Below are positions 1 to 11,398 of a DNA stretch of 64,000 bases, piece after piece; the stretch's first letter is position 1, and the number at the start of each line of letters is the position of its first letter. Made by a program: the position numbers and the translations under genes. A model generated the notes under the pieces. It was not told where the DNA came from and searched no databases. It saw nothing but the letters and a program-made list of their open reading frames with translations. The stretch is from Metallyticus violacea. Lineage: Eukaryota > Arthropoda > Insecta > Mantodea > Metallyticidae. The stretch covers positions 45,292,001-45,356,000 of the forward strand of contig CM060842.1 of assembly GCA_030762175.1 (NCBI GenBank). Direction: 5' to 3'.

Positions 1-378
1 AACATACTGGGTGTGGTTTGTTAAGAAAAACTGAAGATTAAACATGTAATGTATTTATAAATAATGAACAACTGTGTAAATGTTTTCTCTTATCAGTTTT
101 ATTATTTCCTGCTTTGTCTGAGGAAAGTTAAAACATTCTTTATTCTTATAATTGATCTTCATCCCATACTTTAAATTTCTATTTCCCCTCCTTTCCCCCC
201 CCTATTCTGTAGTGCTTTTTTGCTACGTTTATTATTAAAAATTTTAGGTCTTGCCATTCTTGATGGACATGCTGCTTACTGCTCGTTGGTCCTGGTAATG
301 TTTATTCTTGAAGAGCACAATCTTCTTACACTTTTTTGCCTTAGGGCTACACATTAAAGGAAGTTACGTAAACTTGCC

Positions 379-380
<2 letters not shown>

Positions 381-413
<33 letters not shown>
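381..413. repeat. poly(T) tract, 33 bp
   Basis: Uninterrupted T run. It may be the poly(A) tail of a minus-strand retrotransposed sequence, but the sequence on its right does not resemble any SINE family found elsewhere in the window. Confidence 0.9.
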
Positions 414-419
<6 letters not shown>

Positions 420-2437
420 CTGTAATCCATTTTACGTATATTTTAATTTTTGAGATTACAATAAAGCGGCCAGTGTTTACTTCACAGCGTCTATACAGAA
501 TACAGGTGAAAAGTTTTGAGATATTAATTGGATAGTGTTTCATTTAGGGAAGAATCCGTATGTCACTTATGGAGACTTGTTCCTCGTGCTGGCCATGTAT
601 AATTATGAATGTCGTCACTTTTAATCCGTTATACATCACAATTTCTGAAGACTTTTCCATTCTCATTTAATATTACTTCTCCATTACAGCCTATGGGATT
701 TTCAAATGGTTGTTGCCCTCTCCCCTATTGTTATACAGTCTGATTTATTGATTGTTTGTTTCGATAAATTGTAAATTATAGAAAACACTTTGCCTAATGC
801 GTCAGAAGTGAAGCTTGGACATGTCGTAGGAATGTAAAAAGCTGAAATAGCAAAAGTCATCTAGAGAGATGTAAACCATTGCATTAGACGTTTATAAGAT
901 CAAGGGCAAGAAGCTGTTAAAAAGAGACCAGTGACAGATCAACAGAAGAAAACTACACTAGAGGAGGAAGCAACATCTAGGTAATTCTTTTAAACCTTCG
1001 ACCTTAATTCTGAGAGAACTATCTCAATTGCAGCGTTATTACTTCCAGGAAACTTCTATATAATTATTATAATTATAACAATAGTATCGGTTTGACCTGT
1101 GTAGTTACACGTTTCAAATGTTTAACGTTCTGTGTATACATTTATAATAAAATGTATCTCTACTGTTACTTCAATATGAAAGATAGCTGGTCTGTATCGA
1201 ATGTAGCAATGACCCTGTGCATAGTAAAGAAGGCTGTGGTTGGTATGTAAACCTCAACTTCACTATTTTGGTGTATAATTCTTATAAATGCTATAAAATA
1301 AAAGTGTATGAATAATTTAGAATCAATTCAAATGAAGTAATGCAAAATACATTTAAATCTTTTTAAAATAATTAATATCAAAAGTAAAGCTGTATACATT
1401 GCCACGTTTCCTAAGGTCCTCTGAAAGCTGTATAATGAAACTGCTGTGTACTTATGGAGATATGCAACTTGAACTTAGTTGCTTTGTAGTCGTGTTCATT
1501 TTGCTATGTGAGAGACTTATTTTGGAGTTAAAAACGGCTATAACTCAATTGTTTTGGACCACTAAGGAAAATATTGACACACTTGATTAATGTTCGACTT
1601 TACTTTGTTCGCACTGCCTGCGTTAGATTTCTTCTCTCCCCCCTACTACTTCTCCGGCTGTTACTGATTACTTCATTTGGCCTTTCACCTGCTTTCTTGG
1701 TTAGTGACTCCGGCACTGTGTAAACGTATAGTATTTTTGTTTGTTTTTTGTTAAATGTTTGCACTGATGCCTTTCTTATGTTTTCGTTACCTTATGTACA
1801 AATTGCATGCACTTATTCCATATGACTAAAGAACGAATTTTGAATTAAGGTCGATACGGCGGAGACAAGATCGTAAAGCGGAAACAAACATTTTGCGGTA
1901 GGAAACTTATGCTCTACGTGGCCTTATTTCATTTGACTTTGGATATTTGTACCGATAAGTCGCTATTAAAGCGATATTCGTGTATGATTTCTCTTCACAA
2001 GATTCATTCCTGCTTGGGTAATCGGGAAAATGAGGTGATGATACACAGTAAACAGTATTTTGAAAATTATGGACTTTTTTATTTTTTAAACCTTGCTCCA
2101 ACTGCGAGAGTATACACGCCACTGATACTTGTAATTTTTAATATGAAGCCCAGCCGCCTGGTTCATTGGACCGTATGGAAAATAGTTTAGGTTATAAGTA
2201 CAGACTGTCTACTGTCTGCCTAGTTCATACATTGGCTGTACATTTTAAATGCATTACTGAAAACGTTTCTTATAAGTAAGATTAGCGTTGATTTTATTAT
2301 GTTTTGTATTTAAATTACTAATAACGAATTAGAATGATTCAAGAAGAAAGCGCCACACTCGTGCCTTTGAAGAACGATTTTTATACAGTTTTTAAGTGAT
2401 CTACAGTATTGTGTTTTTTTTTATTACAAACTGAAGG

Positions 2438-2463
2438 TTTTTTTTTTTTTTTTTTTTTTTTTT
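2438..2463. repeat. poly(T) tract, 26 bp
   Basis: Uninterrupted T run in anonymous AT-rich DNA, with no element body recognised beside it. Confidence 0.9.
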
Positions 2464-2710
2464 AATAGTCCGAGCATTTGTTACTGCAGTTAACTTAGTT
2501 GCTAGACATGACCATGTGTTATCATCAGGTCAGTGGTGTACGTTGTACGTTTTGAACTATTTTTATACATTTTAATTTCATATTGAATTTATTTATTATT
2601 TCTATACTATTACATTTTTGAAAAGGAATCAAAGATTAAGAAACTGAGCTTATTCTGCATTGCAATACACAAAAGCTTTACGCACGCTTCAAGGGCACAG
2701 TGAGTTTACA

Positions 2711-2961
2711 GCCCCTGATGTTGTGTAGTGGTTTATTCGGGCATAAAAATCCTAAATATGACTTCCATCGTAAGGGAAGTACAACCATGGGTCCCATGTC
2801 GTATATTTACAGCAGGTAAAAGAACCTCAAGCCTGAAGGAAGAATCCTCTAGAAAAAATATATCTCCTTTTCACGCCCTGAATTGAATGGGGTGCTGATG
2901 ACCTGAGATGTTAAAGAGTGTCCGTAAAAATACCAAATAAATAAATAAAAAAAAAAAAAAA
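2711..2961 (+). mobile_element. SINE family B, head-deleted copy
   Basis: The body matches the other family B copies. It has a 'cataaaaatcctaa' segment, 'gggaagta...ccatgggtcccatgtcgtat', 'aaagaacctcaagcctgaa', 'cacgccctgaattgaatggg', 'gctgatgacctgagatgtta' and 'gagtgtccgtaaa', and ends in an A-rich (AAAT)n/poly(A) tail. The tRNA-like head is reduced to a 'gtgtagtggtt' A-box remnant, so the B box is missing and the copy should be transcriptionally dead. SINEs of this type have no protein and rely on LINE machinery; that is family knowledge, not seen here. Confidence 0.8.
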
Positions 2962-3885
2962 CACGCCCCTACTCGCATACTATTGTAAACAGTTTGCAAA
3001 TCACATATTCCGTGTGTTCCCGAAATGAGATGAGGGAGTGGGAGACATTCGGCATATTGATCGCAAGAGATCCCTGCGCCCGCTTAACATGCGTTAACTC
3101 TTGACAGGTCCTCACAGTATAACCATAAGTGTCACATTTAGTATGAAAAGTGATGTTCGCCTTACCAGAGTTTGTCTGTTTTATAGAGGTTACAAAAAGC
3201 AGAACTTCTCAAAAATTGTGTGATTCTAGGAGTTTCCTTGTGTGTAACTGCAGCTGGAATTTGAAAATTGTTGTAACTATCTCAGGCGAAAGGTTTTTTG
3301 GTTAATAGGTGCTGTGTTGTATTGCATTGCCTGTTATTACATTTTGGGCAACGGTGGCCTGGTTCATTCCGTTTGGAACGTTATAGTGGAGTAAAATATG
3401 ACACATTTGTATCCATTCGTGACCGGATAAACGTATGCAGAGCGAATATAAGTAACAAAGAGAGAAAAGAAAGGAAAGGAAGAGAATCTATTTGCGAATT
3501 CCTTTGAGACGTCACCTGGGAACGGAGTTAGCGAACGAAGTATATTGGATAGAGCTTCTATTCTTTTTCCTCATCCCAAGGTACTTGGCCATATATTTCA
3601 TTTCTTATTTTCCAAGTTTTAGTCCACCGTCTATACTTGTTCATGGGCAATTCTTTTTTAAAAAATTTCCCTCTGTCAGGTAATTTTTTGAAAAATTTCC
3701 CCCTATTAAATGTCAGGTAATTTTAGACACTGAGGACTCCGGGAACATAAGACCAGTTTTCGTGAAACATGTTTTTAAACACCATTGTTTTGACTTTCTT
3801 AAGAAAAGTGACCTAAAAATAAGCAACGGAATTTCGAACACACCACAATTAGTTGAATATTAAGATATGAATCAATAAGGTGGCT

Positions 3886-4215
3886 TCATATTCTCTGAAA
3901 TTGATAGTTTTGGAGGAGAAGATGCTGCTTGATGTCAAAAATGTAGTGGCAAAATCTGACATACAGCATCTCTGACTTACATCGAAAGCAAATTTGTGCA
4001 ACTCCTACCGAATAAAGTATCTGGAAAAACAAAGAGAACCCCAAATGCCCGTTATCGACAAAGTACATGAAAAGATGAATGACCTGGAAGGCTGTCGAGG
4101 GCAAATTGCCAAAGCTGTAAACAAGAAGCTGAAATTGGTCCTGCAGAAAAAGGAATGTGCAAGACTTCATGCTGTGTTTGAAGAGGAACTTTCACAAAGT
4201 TATGTTGTGATCTTC
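3886..4215 (+). pseudogene. hAT-like (CGGBP1-like group) transposase fragment
   Basis: A frame beginning before 3994 and running to about 4200 encodes a helical stretch. It contains IKYLEKQ, IDKVHEKMNDLEG, QIAKAVNKKLKLVLQKK and HAVFEEE. This resembles the helical segment just before the C-terminal dimerisation region of hAT-type transposases related to CGGBP1-like proteins in arthropods. The same segment occurs in different words in the relic at 25.1-25.4 kb (VVKEKLHSVLSK). A stop interrupts the upstream part (LLDVKNVVAKSDIQHL then stop), and a one-base shift joins it to the downstream part. The BED-like zinc finger, the RNase-H-like catalytic core and the C-terminal YAPLT-type motif are absent. 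The call rests on motif recognition by eye; a decayed host coiled-coil exon is the alternative. Confidence 0.5.
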
Positions 4216-4433
4216 AAGCTCGCTGCTATATTGGTTGACATGGAGGGGGGAGGGGGCATTCACAGGTACAGAAATGTGCTCACGTATAATTGCAGATCTA
4301 TGACTATAAATTGTGGAATATAACAATGCGGGTGAACAAGGAGTTTACATATGGTTAATGCACTGACTGTGTACAATAGCATGCCAGCAGGCAATGTGAG
4401 TTTGTACAATATGAAAGTTCATTACTGATGAAC

Positions 4434-4674
4434 CCGTCGGTCCTGGTGGCCTAACCATGCTTGCCTCGTAGACCCAAGATCGTGTGTTCAATCACGGCCA
4501 AGGTTCGAAAGGGAAGTAAAGCCATGGGTCCCATGGTCATGTTAAAGAACCGCAAGCCTGAAAGAAGAGGCCTGTGAGCAAAATTTATCGGCTGTTTCAC
4601 GCTCTGAATTGAATGGGACGCTGATGATCTGAGAAGATAAAGAGTGTCCATAATTAAAACAAACCAACAAATTA
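4434..4674 (+). mobile_element. SINE family B with near-perfect target-site duplication
   Basis: The tRNA-derived head reads 'tcctggtggcctaacca', then 'gcctcgtagacccaagatcg', then a B-box-like 'gtgttcaatcacggcc'. The family body follows: 'gggaagtaaagccatgggtcc', 'aagaaccgcaagcctgaaag', 'gaattgaatgggacgctgat' and 'aaagagtgtccataa'. Flanking 10 bp copies are actgatgaac at 4424-4433 and actgacgaac at 4675-4684, one mismatch apart. This fits LINE-mediated insertion and a moderately old age. The 'gtgtagtgg' part of the A box is changed here. Confidence 0.85.
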
Positions 4675-4786
4675 ACTGACGAACTGGGGTGATGGTAGTT
4701 GAGAGCGCAAATTAAGTATACAATTAAACAACGAAATGTTTATTGTTGAGATCCACCTCTTAAAGTCTTAAACCAGTGTGCGTGTA

Positions 4787-5027
4787 GGCGCCGACTCGTG
4801 AGCGAGAGGTCTGGGATTCGATTCCCACCAGGATTGGCCTCCCTCATGTTTTTTCTGAGTCCTCATAAATAGCAAATGCCGGGGCGGTACCCTAAATTTG
4901 GACCTGAAACGCTTCCTTCCTATAAAACAAAATCCTTTTATAATTTGTCGTTTAATTTCATTTACCATCGTGTTCACCGCCTTTGATGTTTCATTAGTTA
5001 AAATGGGCGCTAAACACAATTAAAAAA
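4787..5027 (+). mobile_element. SINE family A, 5'-truncated, with target-site duplication
   Basis: The copy begins inside the tRNA-like head, at 'gccgactcgtgagcg', and keeps a B box 'gattcgattccc'. The family A body follows: 'cctcataaat(a/g)gcaaatgccgggg', 'ggtaccctaaa', 'cgcttccttcct', 'gttcaccgcc' and the 'gggcgctaaacac' tail. The duplications are agtgtgcgtgta at 4775-4786 and agtgtgcatgta at 5028-5039, 11 of 12 identical. Truncation in the head suggests incomplete reverse transcription or template jumping. Confidence 0.85.
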
Positions 5028-5475
5028 AGTGTGCATGTAAGTTTCGTAGATGTTTTCCGGAGTCCGCAATATCATCTAAGCCGTGTGTACTTATGTGTTT
5101 AAAAAGAGGCTAGAAAAGCTTCCGTCATAAGCAGATGCGTACATTCTGTGAAGAGAGTCCTTACAGAAAAGACACAAATATATGCGAGCTATATAGCGGA
5201 TAAAAGGGAAGTATGGCCAAAACTCAGTACTTCGATTTTTTTATTCTATCGATATATTAATCATAAACTCTTAGTACTCAGAACATTAAAATTAAATCAG
5301 CAGATCGATAATTGAAATAATAGAAGCCCAGGTATTCTTTGTATCACAAGCTCTTTAGAAATGTCAGAAAAGAATGAAAACGAACATCTCTTTTGGCCTT
5401 TATTATAAATTAAAATTGATTATTGTTTGAATATTTAAGTTACTTTATTCCTGTGCATGCTGCTCTCCAGAGAGA

Positions 5476-5757
5476 CGTTCACGGGTGATCGAGGTCGTTA
5501 AGGCGCGGACTCGTGAGCGCGAGATCTGGGGTTCGAATCCCGCCAGGACCGTCCTCCCTGACTGAGGTTTTTTCCAAGTTTTCCTCAGTCCTCATAAATG
5601 GTAAATGCCGGGGAGGTACCCTAAACTTAGGCATGGAACGTTTCCTTCCTTAAAAAAAAATCCTTTCCCACTTTATCATTTCATCTCATGTATCATCAGT
5701 GCCCATCTCCTGTGGTGCCACTGTAGAAAAAACGGGCGTTAAACATCATTCATTCAT
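5476..5757 (+). mobile_element. SINE family A, full length, perfect 12 bp target-site duplication
   Basis: This is the best-kept family A copy. The head carries a tRNA-Ser/Leu-like A box (gatcgaggtcgttaaggc) and an intact B box (ggttcgaatcc). The body has 'ctccctgactgaggttttt', 'cctcagtcctcataaatgg', 'gccggggaggtaccctaaac', 'gaacgtttccttcctt' with an internal A run, 'atcatcagtgcccatctcc', and ends 'gggcgttaaacatcatt' followed by a short (CATT) tail. A perfect duplication, tctccagagaga, lies at 5464-5475 and 5758-5769. Pol III transcription from the internal boxes is expected for such elements. The perfect duplication makes this one of the younger insertions in the window. Confidence 0.92.
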
Positions 5758-5769
5758 TCTCCAGAGAGA

Positions 5770-6726
5770 GAACGAAATGAGCGAGTGAATCAGTTAATGC
5801 AGTCATCGTTAGCACAGTTCCCACTCTGCCCATAAAACACGTGTAATTCTTGGCTGGCTCGCCCTGTATTACTCTGTAACTAAACCATCATGAACAAATG
5901 ATGAAAATAATAAATATTTAAAATATCACTTACAAGAAATAAAATACCATAATGTGTATTAGTAAAATTCATATTTATAGATATAATGTTGCCTTATGTT
6001 AAAAACTTTTTGCAAAATGGTGTAACCTGCTTCGTTTAATAAACAAAAATTTCAAAGCTGTGTTAAAACTACTAACATTGAAAAAGAACTATCTTACATT
6101 ACAACTAAATTTCAGTATGATGGTTTGGATTCTCTGTCCAGGAATATACAATAAATATACTGTACCTTTAATTGTTATAAAGAAATCTGTACGCGAAAAC
6201 ATTGTCTTACAGATCAGGAGTGTGCTAAATAATACATCTTGTGTATTAACCAAGACTATCTAGCAAATTCTGTCGTCCCGATCAGCCTTATGGTGTCATC
6301 ATTTCAATGATTCGCTGACGCGGAAAGCAGGAAAGTGCTGCATGGAGTTTATAATTATTTGGATTATTGCCCTCTTTATATCGTTCTTTGCTTTATTTAT
6401 TTATTTGTATAATTGCAGAATAATGCGGAATACAGTATTGTGTGATATAAACATTCTGAAAGTGCGCATATGGGACATGTAACCTTTGGTCCGCTTGGGT
6501 TGTTCTGCTGGTGTATTATCTGTCATCTCTTACAAGCTGACTTGTTATCTGTCGTGTCAAGGATAAGAAACAGAGCACCAGATATCGTCCTAACAATACC
6601 CAGAACAAGATGTAGTTTCTAAGCAAACAAAACCTTTAAGTTTTGTTCCTATGCGTTTAGTTGACCATTACAATTTGTGCGATAATGACGTAATAAGAGT
6701 TATCTGTTATTGAGTATTTTTTAAAT
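5770..6726. other. AT-rich non-coding stretch, no feature seen
   Basis: I find no coding motif, tRNA-like head or terminal repeat here. Confidence 0.5.
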
Positions 6727-6805
6727 AGTGTTTAAGGCCATTTTTTCTACTGAGGCACCACAGGCGGTGAACACTGCTAATACAATACATGGGATTATTA
6801 AACCA
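6727..6805 (-). mobile_element. SINE family A, 3' fragment
   Basis: On the minus strand this is the last part of family A: the complements of 'gtttaaggcc', 'ctactgaggcaccacaggcgg' (read here as its two halves) and 'tgaacactgctaatacaatacatg'. The tRNA-like head and the middle of the body are missing, so it is a 5'-truncated copy. Confidence 0.7.
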
Positions 6806-7112
6806 AACGGTAGCGATTGTAATAGTCGACTTTCGGCTATTTCGTTCTCTCGGTTCCTGAACAGGTCGGTGTATTCATAATTAAGTATAACATTATAACA
6901 TTCATTCTATTCATGAAATAGTCCCAAACCCATATTTGGCTCCTCTCTATTGTCACTACTGGCAATCGACATTCGTCTATTGCTAGACGACTTGAAAGTT
7001 TAACTATTCATAATATAAATTTACAATTATTACGCTATTGTAAACCAAGTTTATGGGAATTATATTTAAATTCTTATTTTATTTCTGAAATAGTCCTTAT
7101 AAATATCACTCG

Positions 7113-7137
7113 AGATAAGATATCCGATATCTTATCT
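7113..7137. repeat. 25 bp near-perfect palindrome with inverted GATA sites
   Basis: The left arm agataagatatc and right arm gatatcttatct are exact reverse complements around one unpaired C at 7125. Each arm carries an AGATAAG/CTTATCT motif, the classic WGATAR binding site of GATA-family factors, so the site presents two GATA motifs in inverted orientation. Whether it is a regulatory element or a chance or transposon-end palindrome cannot be told from the sequence. Confidence 0.6.
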
Positions 7138-7165
7138 TATATACGCTTTCCACATTTTTATCTGT

Positions 7166-7288
7166 GGAGACACAGCCCAGATGTACGCCGAGATGATCAA
7201 CATGAACCACCTCAAACAAATCATCAAATACCTTTCACAATTTACCACCACACTAGCAGATATCTTACGCAACTGGGCATACTATTAA
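7166..7288 (+). pseudogene. Short coding-like fragment, unrecognised
   Basis: Forty codons without a stop read GDTAQMYAEM, then a hydrophilic-amphipathic helix-like stretch (NMNHLKQIIKYLSQF), then TTTLADILRNW before a TAA. Codon use and composition look more protein-like than the surroundings. It resembles the helical end segments of retrotransposon ORF1 or Gag proteins, but no diagnostic motif is present and I do not assign it to a family. Confidence 0.25.
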
Positions 7289-7395
7289 GCAATCGGCTCT
7301 CATGCTTTTAATGCTGCTGCTTATAATCTGTCTTTTGGTCCACCCGGTACTTTTAGCTTTTAGTTTACCTCACTTTTATTAGGGATTGTGACCAG

Positions 7396-7478
7396 GGAGG
7401 ACTCGGTAGCTCAGTGTTGTTAGAGCATCGGCATGGTGCCTGAGACTAATCTTTGTGATTCAAGTCCCGGTTAGGAAC
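7396..7478 (+). mobile_element. tRNA-like head, probably a decayed SINE
   Basis: The A-box region 'ggtagctcagt...ttagagc' pairs gctc with gagc as a D-arm would. A B-box-like 'gattcaagtcc' follows about 40 bp later. Acceptor and anticodon stems do not pair well, so it is not a functional tRNA. The downstream GTGC/GCGC-rich segment is not part of any SINE body I recognise elsewhere in the window, so this would be a separate family. Confidence 0.4.
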
Positions 7479-10329
7479 GTGCGTGCGTGCGCGCCCGTTG
7501 GCTGAATATGAATGCTTTAAAAACGAGCATACCTCGGCAACGAACCCAAGATGCTGAGAAAGGGCTGCACAATCGCACACAAAATTTCGAGCCCGTTACT
7601 TTTAAAGTGAAAGGACTACACGAACCTACTTAGCATTCGCAAAACAGAGCACTGTTTACCAGCGCCGAGATTCGACAACGAGATCTCACAGTTGTATAAA
7701 CTCGGTGACCGGATCGTATGCAAATAGAATTATTCCGGACCGAGCGTCCCTGGGCATTCACGTGTAACCCCCCTACATCCTCCGGGTTCCTCGCATCCGT
7801 TGCAAAGCCAGATTTTTTAATTGCTCAATTTAAATTTATGAGATCTTGGTACCGTAACAAGCGACATGTTTTGTGCGGGAAAAAAGACAGCCAAATTGTG
7901 TTATTAACGTTTAAAGGCAAAGTGTATGAAATAGAATATTTTACAAGTAAAATAGGTTTTTATTTTCCAGTTTAATGAAGTCTCACTTGAGCCAGTTTTA
8001 CTACATGATGCTGCCACGAAGAGCAGTGATATCGTATCTGAATATTTTATTTTAGAAATCACAGCCCTTCTCGTGTAGTAGTTAATATAAAATATTGCAT
8101 ATCTGACTTCACATACTATCGTAAAAACAAAAGGGAGATAAAGAGAGAAAAATATGCAGATGAGATAGTAATTCACATCAAATCGGTCCGAATGGACAGC
8201 ACTTCTTCTTTCTATTTTTATTACGCTTTTCTAATATTTTTGTTTTTGGTTCTTTTATATTAAGAGATGGAGAAAGTATTAATTTCCGAAAATACCCATT
8301 AACCAGTTCATGCTGAGAATATTAAGAGGAAACTTGTTTTATTATGATAATTCCAATCGAAAGGTCCGGCATTTTGCAATTGATGGTAAAGGAAGATATG
8401 TTGAAAATATTATACAATTTTTTTTCAATTGGATTACATCTATGAGATTTACCTTTTATCTCTATTTTTACCTTCGGACTTTAATATCGTGCCATTTTTA
8501 AAATCCAAAATTAATAGTATTCGGAAACTTCCAGCAAATAATTATTTTTGGATTCAAAATGGCAATATAGTCTATCACCTTAAAATGTGCATTAGTGCTT
8601 CATGATGTTAAATTCTAAATGAAAATAAAAGGTTATACAGTTATATATCCTCCCTGGCTAATATACCCTTTAAACCGAAGTCTGTAACAGTAGTCGAAGG
8701 CAGTACTTGAGGGCGTCCCATAAACCAAGAGAGTACTTTTAAGATGTAATTACAAGACTAATGAACGGCATTTAATGACATTTGTTAACAATCTAAAATC
8801 ATAAGAACGTAATGCCCGAACAGTAGTTAATTATGTTAGTTCAACTAACGATAACATTCCTCAATTTGCTACAAGCGCCAGAAACTGTACAATTAAGCAA
8901 GACAAATATTTTGCTCGTAAAGGGCAAGCGCAATACAACAAGAATACATCAGGATAAAATATATCTTCGCTGAAATAAAATAAGTAGAAGCAGTATTTGT
9001 CCTCTCGGCCAAAACCTTAATAATTCATACACAATTCACTAAGCAAACATTACGAACCAGGATGCTGTGAATGAAATGCTTAATACTATAAGAGCGTGGC
9101 GGAATTCAATATGATTGTATAGAAAAAACGGCCATATAATCGCGTGTGGCGCAGTAATCAAATCAACTAAATAGACAAACGGAAAACCCTGCGACTAAAG
9201 TAAATAAAGAAAATAAACAAATTTAAAATCGTAGTGGGAAACACGTTTCAGGTATTGTTATAATTTTACACTTGATTTTCTTTCAATTAAATATTTTTAC
9301 GTTTTGAGCATATAAAATCTTCTGTTTGATGAGATTTACGACCAGTTTGAAAATTCTATCACAATAAGTCAATAACAAAAATGTATAAGGGGTTATATTA
9401 CTCAAGTAGCTATAAATATTTTAGCATTCGACTTGCCTTAAAGTGCTCGTGCGTTAAAAATGATGTTAATAAATGTAATTACAATTATAAATGAACTTTG
9501 TAGGATATTGAAAACCGCAAACTAAACGTTTAAAAACTTTTTTTAATGCTTGCACTTAAAACTTCAAAATTTCTAAGTAAAACCTGTGTGCATTATGTTA
9601 TAAAATTATAGTAAATAATATATTGGAGTAAGAGTCTGTGAGACAATATCCACTTTAGCCTAAATGTTGAAATCATTTTATAAAACATAACGCAGCTATG
9701 GTAAAACATGCAGATTAGGCATAATGTAACCTTGCATCTGCATACAACAATTGCAACTATGTTTCTTAATTAGTTTTGGGAATTAAAACAGCACTTCTTA
9801 ATTTGTAAATACCCTATAAATAATTATACAGGGATCGCGATTTAATTTTTGGGATTTGAATAAACTATACGGAATATGTTTCTTGTTGGCAGCACTGGAA
9901 AGAGCTCGTCTTGTTTAGTAACCATAGCATATGTTAGCGCGCAGCACTCTTTTACTCCATTAAATAGAAAAATCTATAACAGAATTGCAGAATTTAGACT
10001 AACAAGGAATAGGAATACACGGGCGTCCAGCAACATTGAAACATTGCTCATATAGAAGCCACAGTGAAGAATGATCCCGCATGATAGAGGAGTTTCTAAA
10101 TATTTATTTAGGTGTCAGAAAATCTGCCTGAATATCTTCGTTGAGGAACCTTTAATGTCTTGAATATCCCACAACTTCACAGGAAAATAAACGGATGCAA
10201 GAGTGGAATAGTGCTAGGAAATGATTGACATTGACAGCTCCCGATATGCCTACGACATTTTCACGGATAGCAAAAGTGGCTGTTTCTTTTTAGTAAGTGT
10301 CAAAATCATTTCATTCCAGAAATTCCCTA
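7479..10329. other. AT-rich non-coding stretch, no gene recognised
   Basis: Several open frames of 60-90 codons occur, for example near 7718-7975 and 7904-8176, but none contains a recognisable domain. No SINE head, terminal repeat or long simple repeat was found. Confidence 0.5.
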
Positions 10330-10690
10330 AGGTAACCACAGTTTGCCTCCCCAGGGTTTTCAGAACCTAACAGAAAGGGTACCGAGTTTTTATTGCAAGG
10401 ACTGTTGCTTCACTACGACAATGACTTAGCGCACACAGCTTTGAAAACAATGAGGTTTCTGCAAGAATTGGGAGTGACACGAGGAAACCCCCACTGTACA
10501 GTCCAGTACTGAGAAGGTATCGGTTTGTGAACCAGGAAAATGTTGCATCCTACAAAGAGGAAGTTGATGCCGTTTCTAAAGAAGCATGGAATGCTTGCTA
10601 CCAAGATCGGTTGCGGAGGATGCAATTTTGTATCGAGATTGGGGAGACAACTTCGAAAAGAAATGGTTGGCAAGTTATCGCTTTCTACTT
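10330..10690 (+). pseudogene. Mariner-like transposase, 3' part, decayed
   Basis: The frame reads LLHYDNDLAHTALKTMRFLQ, which corresponds to the second catalytic-Asp block of mariner transposases (consensus like HxDNAxxHT). The Asp codon is at 10417-10419. After a stop and frame changes, AWNACYQDRLRRMQFCIEI and a weak GD-like ending match the usual C-terminus. The PPYSPDL block is lost to a frame change and the first two catalytic blocks are not visible. Mariner transposase cuts and pastes its element between inverted repeats at TA sites; this copy cannot be functional. Confidence 0.7.
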
Positions 10691-11359
10691 AGTAGGATCT
10701 CGAAATTTAAATAGCTACCCTCGCATTGTCACAACCTCCGGAAAACCTCTTGCATTTACATTATTCTTTTCAGTTAACTTAGACAAGATTGGACACTAGG
10801 GAATGCCTTTGACTTTAATCCCGGACATTGTAAGTTAAGGGACAAGGATCACTAATACAATGAACATTCCTATTACAATTTCAAACGTTACCTATATGAC
10901 GCCGTTACGATGGCCAGGGAGAGGAGTTCTGCATTTGATCCGCTCACGCCTCTCGATAGACTGACTTGTTCCTCACAAACATTGCACCCATACGCATGCG
11001 CAGAGCTCGACTTTTCCTATATTTTACACACGCCAGACGAGCGAGCAATTAGATTTCGATTGTTGTCTTCAAGAATACTTTACTGTTGCAATAATTCATT
11101 TCATTATTAGTATTTTAATTGTTAAGTTTCATTATTAATGTATAATTTCCATCATTAAGCACCCATGTGCCACAGTATCAGGTCTACAAAGTATTGACTT
11201 TAAATTATGGTGTTCTTTTTGCTTGTTTATCCTTGGAATATGTAACACATGTGCTAACTGGTGAGTGGAGCGAAGAAAAATGTGATGTGATTGTTTTATA
11301 TGCCCACTGCAAGATTTTCGAAATCTAGATATGCAAGTAAGTCCAGAGCTACTCTAACC

Positions 11360-11398
<39 letters not shown>

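Larger units (their letters stand above)
1..2700. other. AT-rich non-coding stretch, no gene recognised
   Basis: No open frame here has recognisable protein motifs; the few frames of 60-93 codons look like chance. The only structure I can point to is a T homopolymer near 381-413 and another near 2438-2463. Either could be the A-tail of a minus-strand retroposed insertion, but no element body is recognisable beside them. Confidence 0.6.

Noticed and set aside
5476..5545. Possible genuine tRNA gene at the SINE head
   Set aside because: The stems do not close as a tRNA and a SINE body with target-site duplication follows directly.
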